Below are positions 44,261 to 45,729 of a DNA stretch of 45,729 bases, in pieces. The translations under genes were made by a program, and so were the position numbers. Source of the DNA: JANYJJ01 sp038241115 (lineage in GTDB: Bacteria > Pseudomonadota > Gammaproteobacteria > Burkholderiales > Burkholderiaceae_C). Under the pieces are notes generated by a model, which was not told the DNA's origin, did no database searches, and worked only from the letters and a program-made list of their open reading frames with translations. The stretch is from positions 1 through 45,729 of the forward strand of contig JBBRGA010000008.1 in assembly GCA_038241115.1 (NCBI GenBank), in the 5' to 3' direction. Position 1 is the stretch's first letter. Each line of letters opens with the position of its first letter.

Positions 44261-45433
44261 ATGCAACTCACCCATGAACACCAAGAAATTCAGCGCACGC
44301 TCAAACGCTTCATCACCGACGAAATCAATCCGCATGTCGATGAATGGGAAGCTGCGGAAATTTTCCCGGCGCACGAGGTGTTCAAGAAGCTCGGCGACTT
44401 GGGGCTGCTCGGTCTGACCAAGCCCGAGGGCTACGGCGGCATGGGTTTGGATTACTCCTACGCCGTGGTCATGGCCGAGGCGCTGGGCGACATTCACTGC
44501 GGCGCGCTGCCCATGGCCATCGGTGTGCAAACCGACATGGCCACGCCGGCCTTGGCGCGCTTTGGCAGCGATGAACTGCGCCGTGAATTTTTGGCGCCCG
44601 CCATTTCAGGCGACATGGTGGGCTGCATCGGCGTGTCCGAGCCGGGCGCCGGGTCGGATGTGGCCAGCATCAAAAGTCATGCCCGCAAAGACGGCGACGA
44701 CTATGTGATCACCGGCCAAAAAATGTGGATCACCAACAGCCTGCAGGCCGATTGGATGTGCATGCTGGTGAACACCGGCGAAGGCATTCCGGGCGCCAAT
44801 CCGCACAAGAACAAAAGCCTGCTTATGGTGCCGATGGACAGCAAAGGCATCGAGAAGGCCAAAAAGATTCGCAAGATCGGCATGCACGCCAGCGACACCG
44901 GCTTGATTTATTTCGACGAAGTGCGCGTCCCTCAGCGCAACCTCCTGGGCGCAGAAGGCCAGGGCTTCATGTATCAAATGATGCAGTTCCAGGAAGAGCG
45001 CCTGTGGGCTGCGGCCAATGCCATCCAAGGCCTGATGAGCTGCATTGATTTGACGGTGGCTTACGCACAAGAGCGCAAGTTGTTCGGCGCCCATGTGGCC
45101 GATCAGCAGTGGGTGCAATTCACGCTGGCCGAACTCAAAACCGAAGTGGAATGCCTGCGCGCCCTGACCTACCGCGCCTGCGATTTGTACGTGGCCGGTA
45201 ACGACGTGACCGAGCTTGCCAGCATGGCCAAACTCAAAGCCGGCCGCCTGCTGCGCACCGTTCCAGACGGCTGCTTGCAGTTTTGGGGCGGCATGGGTTT
45301 CACCTTGGACAACCGCGTGTCACGCATGTACCGCGACGGCCGCCTGGCGTCCATCGGCGGCGGCGCCGACGAAGTGATGATGGGAATCATCGCGAAGTTC
45401 ATGGGTACTTTGAAGCGCGCCGTGCCCAAGTGA
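44261..45433 (+). CDS. Acyl-CoA dehydrogenase, AtuD (citronellyl-CoA dehydrogenase)-like
   Basis: FAD-dependent dehydrogenase, 390 residues, with AAGGAGAAATC before the ATG. Features: YGGMGLDYSYAVVMAEALGD, CIGVSEPGAGSDVASIKSHA (FAD/substrate loop), GQKMWITNS, and the C-terminal QFWGGMGFTLDNRVSRMYRD. The segment SIGGGADEVMMGII aligns with the region of the catalytic or FAD-contact residues. The match to AtuD is from gene order and overall similarity; an isovaleryl-CoA dehydrogenase is an alternative. The stop codon lies inside the first unit of a 15-bp repeat. Confidence 0.85.
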   Translation: MQLTHEHQEIQRTLKRFITDEINPHVDEWEAAEIFPAHEVFKKLGDLGLLGLTKPEGYGGMGLDYSYAVVMAEALGDIHCGALPMAIGVQTDMATPALARFGSDELRREFLAPAISGDMVGCIGVSEPGAGSDVASIKSHARKDGDDYVITGQKMWITNSLQADWMCMLVNTGEGIPGANPHKNKSLLMVPMDSKGIEKAKKIRKIGMHASDTGLIYFDEVRVPQRNLLGAEGQGFMYQMMQFQEERLWAAANAIQGLMSCIDLTVAYAQERKLFGAHVADQQWVQFTLAELKTEVECLRALTYRACDLYVAGNDVTELASMAKLKAGRLLRTVPDGCLQFWGGMGFTLDNRVSRMYRDGRLASIGGGADEVMMGIIAKFMGTLKRAVPK

Positions 45434-45499
45434 AAGTTACCCAAGTGAAAGTTACCCAAGTAAAAGTTACCCAAGTGAAAACTGCCCAAGTGAAAACAA
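45425..45499. repeat. 15-bp tandem repeat spanning the stop of the acyl-CoA dehydrogenase gene
   Basis: Five units start at 45425, 45440, 45455, 45470 and 45485; consensus CCCAAGTGAAAGTTA, with the third unit reading AAGTAAAAG and the last two AAAACTG and AAAACAA at the end. The unit length is five codons, so each copy repeats Pro-Lys-stop in frame with the upstream gene. Confidence 0.93.
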
Positions 45500-45506
45500 C
45501 GAAGTC

Positions 45507-45729
45507 ATGAACGCTTTCAACAAGCTTCGAGCCGGCCATACCGAGCGCTGGGTGCTGAACAGCCCGGCAACGCGCAACGCATTGACCGACGCCAGCGTCG
45601 AGGCGCTGCTGCAAGCTTGCGAGCAGGCCAATCACGACACCACCTTGCGCTTTGTCGTCCTGACCGGCAGCGGCGGCTCGTTTTGCGCCGGCGGAAGCTT
45701 GGGCGGCTTCAGCAGCTTGATAGGCCAAC
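45507..45729 (+). CDS. Enoyl-CoA hydratase/isomerase family, AtuE-like, N-terminal part
   Basis: 74 codons from the ATG at 45507, open to the window edge. The start MNAFNKLRAGHTERWVLNSP and the block RFVVLTGSGGSFCAGGSLGG are crotonase-like. The usual oxyanion-hole phrase CAGxDL has Ser in place of Asp. Its position after the dehydrogenase fits atuE (isohexenylglutaconyl-CoA hydratase), but with one third of the protein this is only likely. Confidence 0.75.
   Translation, partial: MNAFNKLRAGHTERWVLNSPATRNALTDASVEALLQACEQANHDTTLRFVVLTGSGGSFCAGGSLGGFSSLIGQ

Noticed and set aside
45425..45499. CRISPR array or phage attachment site
   Set aside because: Units are contiguous 15-mers without spacers, and no cas, integrase or phage gene is near.

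Overview
The window is chromosomal DNA from a betaproteobacterium, most likely a Burkholderiales member close to Comamonadaceae. The basis is gene order: secG next to tRNA-Leu next to a full nuo operon, pnp-rpsO, an iscRSUA-hscBA-fdx cluster, and a lone rsxB followed by nth. Protein sequences also read like that group. I see no insertion sequence, prophage, CRISPR array, rRNA gene or replication origin.

Layout. 1-12543 (minus strand) is the NADH dehydrogenase I operon nuoA to nuoM; nuoM is cut by the window edge and nuoN would lie beyond. It is preceded on the same strand by tRNA-Leu(GAG), secG, tpiA, a quinone oxidoreductase gene, pnp and rpsO (to 17799). After a 513-bp stretch without a gene come hsp20 (plus) and tsaD (minus), whose ends overlap. 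19907-23913 (plus) is a nitrogen-regulation and uptake unit: a NasT-like ANTAR regulator, a leader region dense in control signals, and a three-gene nitrate-type ABC transporter. 23989-29484 (minus) is the iron-sulfur cluster assembly operon, with an IscR-type operator over its promoter and an internal terminator between iscA and hscB. uvrB (minus), an intracellular PHB depolymerase, rsxB and nth (plus), hslO and a gamma-carbonic-anhydrase-like gene (minus), a DUF455 gene, an SUV3-like RNA helicase and a small membrane protein follow. From 39959 to the right edge lies a catabolic cluster: a divergent crotonase, a TetR regulator, an SDR, a biotin-dependent carboxyltransferase, an acyl-CoA dehydrogenase and a truncated enoyl-CoA hydratase. 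Its order matches atuB-C-D-E of acyclic terpene (citronellol/geraniol) degradation.

Most interesting signal. Between the ANTAR regulator and the transporter, within 200 bp, I can read in order: a GCAC-N7-GTGC NtrC-type site, a -24/-12 sigma-54 promoter, two stem-loops that each carry a six-base loop with A at position 1 and G at position 4 (the hallmark of ANTAR target RNA), and a strong intrinsic terminator just before the first transporter gene. The predicted transcript would start two bases before the first hairpin. This suggests two-layer nitrogen control: initiation by NtrC and RpoN, then antitermination by the neighbouring NasT-like protein. No NasS-like sensor gene is adjacent.

A second theme is short perfect or near-perfect tandem repeats at gene ends and junctions: 9 bp in the 5' end of uvrB, 9 bp in the 3' end of rsxB, 12 bp before the small membrane protein, 14 bp between the SDR and carboxyltransferase genes (each unit carries an ATG), and 15 bp spanning the stop codon of the acyl-CoA dehydrogenase (four of five units carry a TGA and one a TAA).
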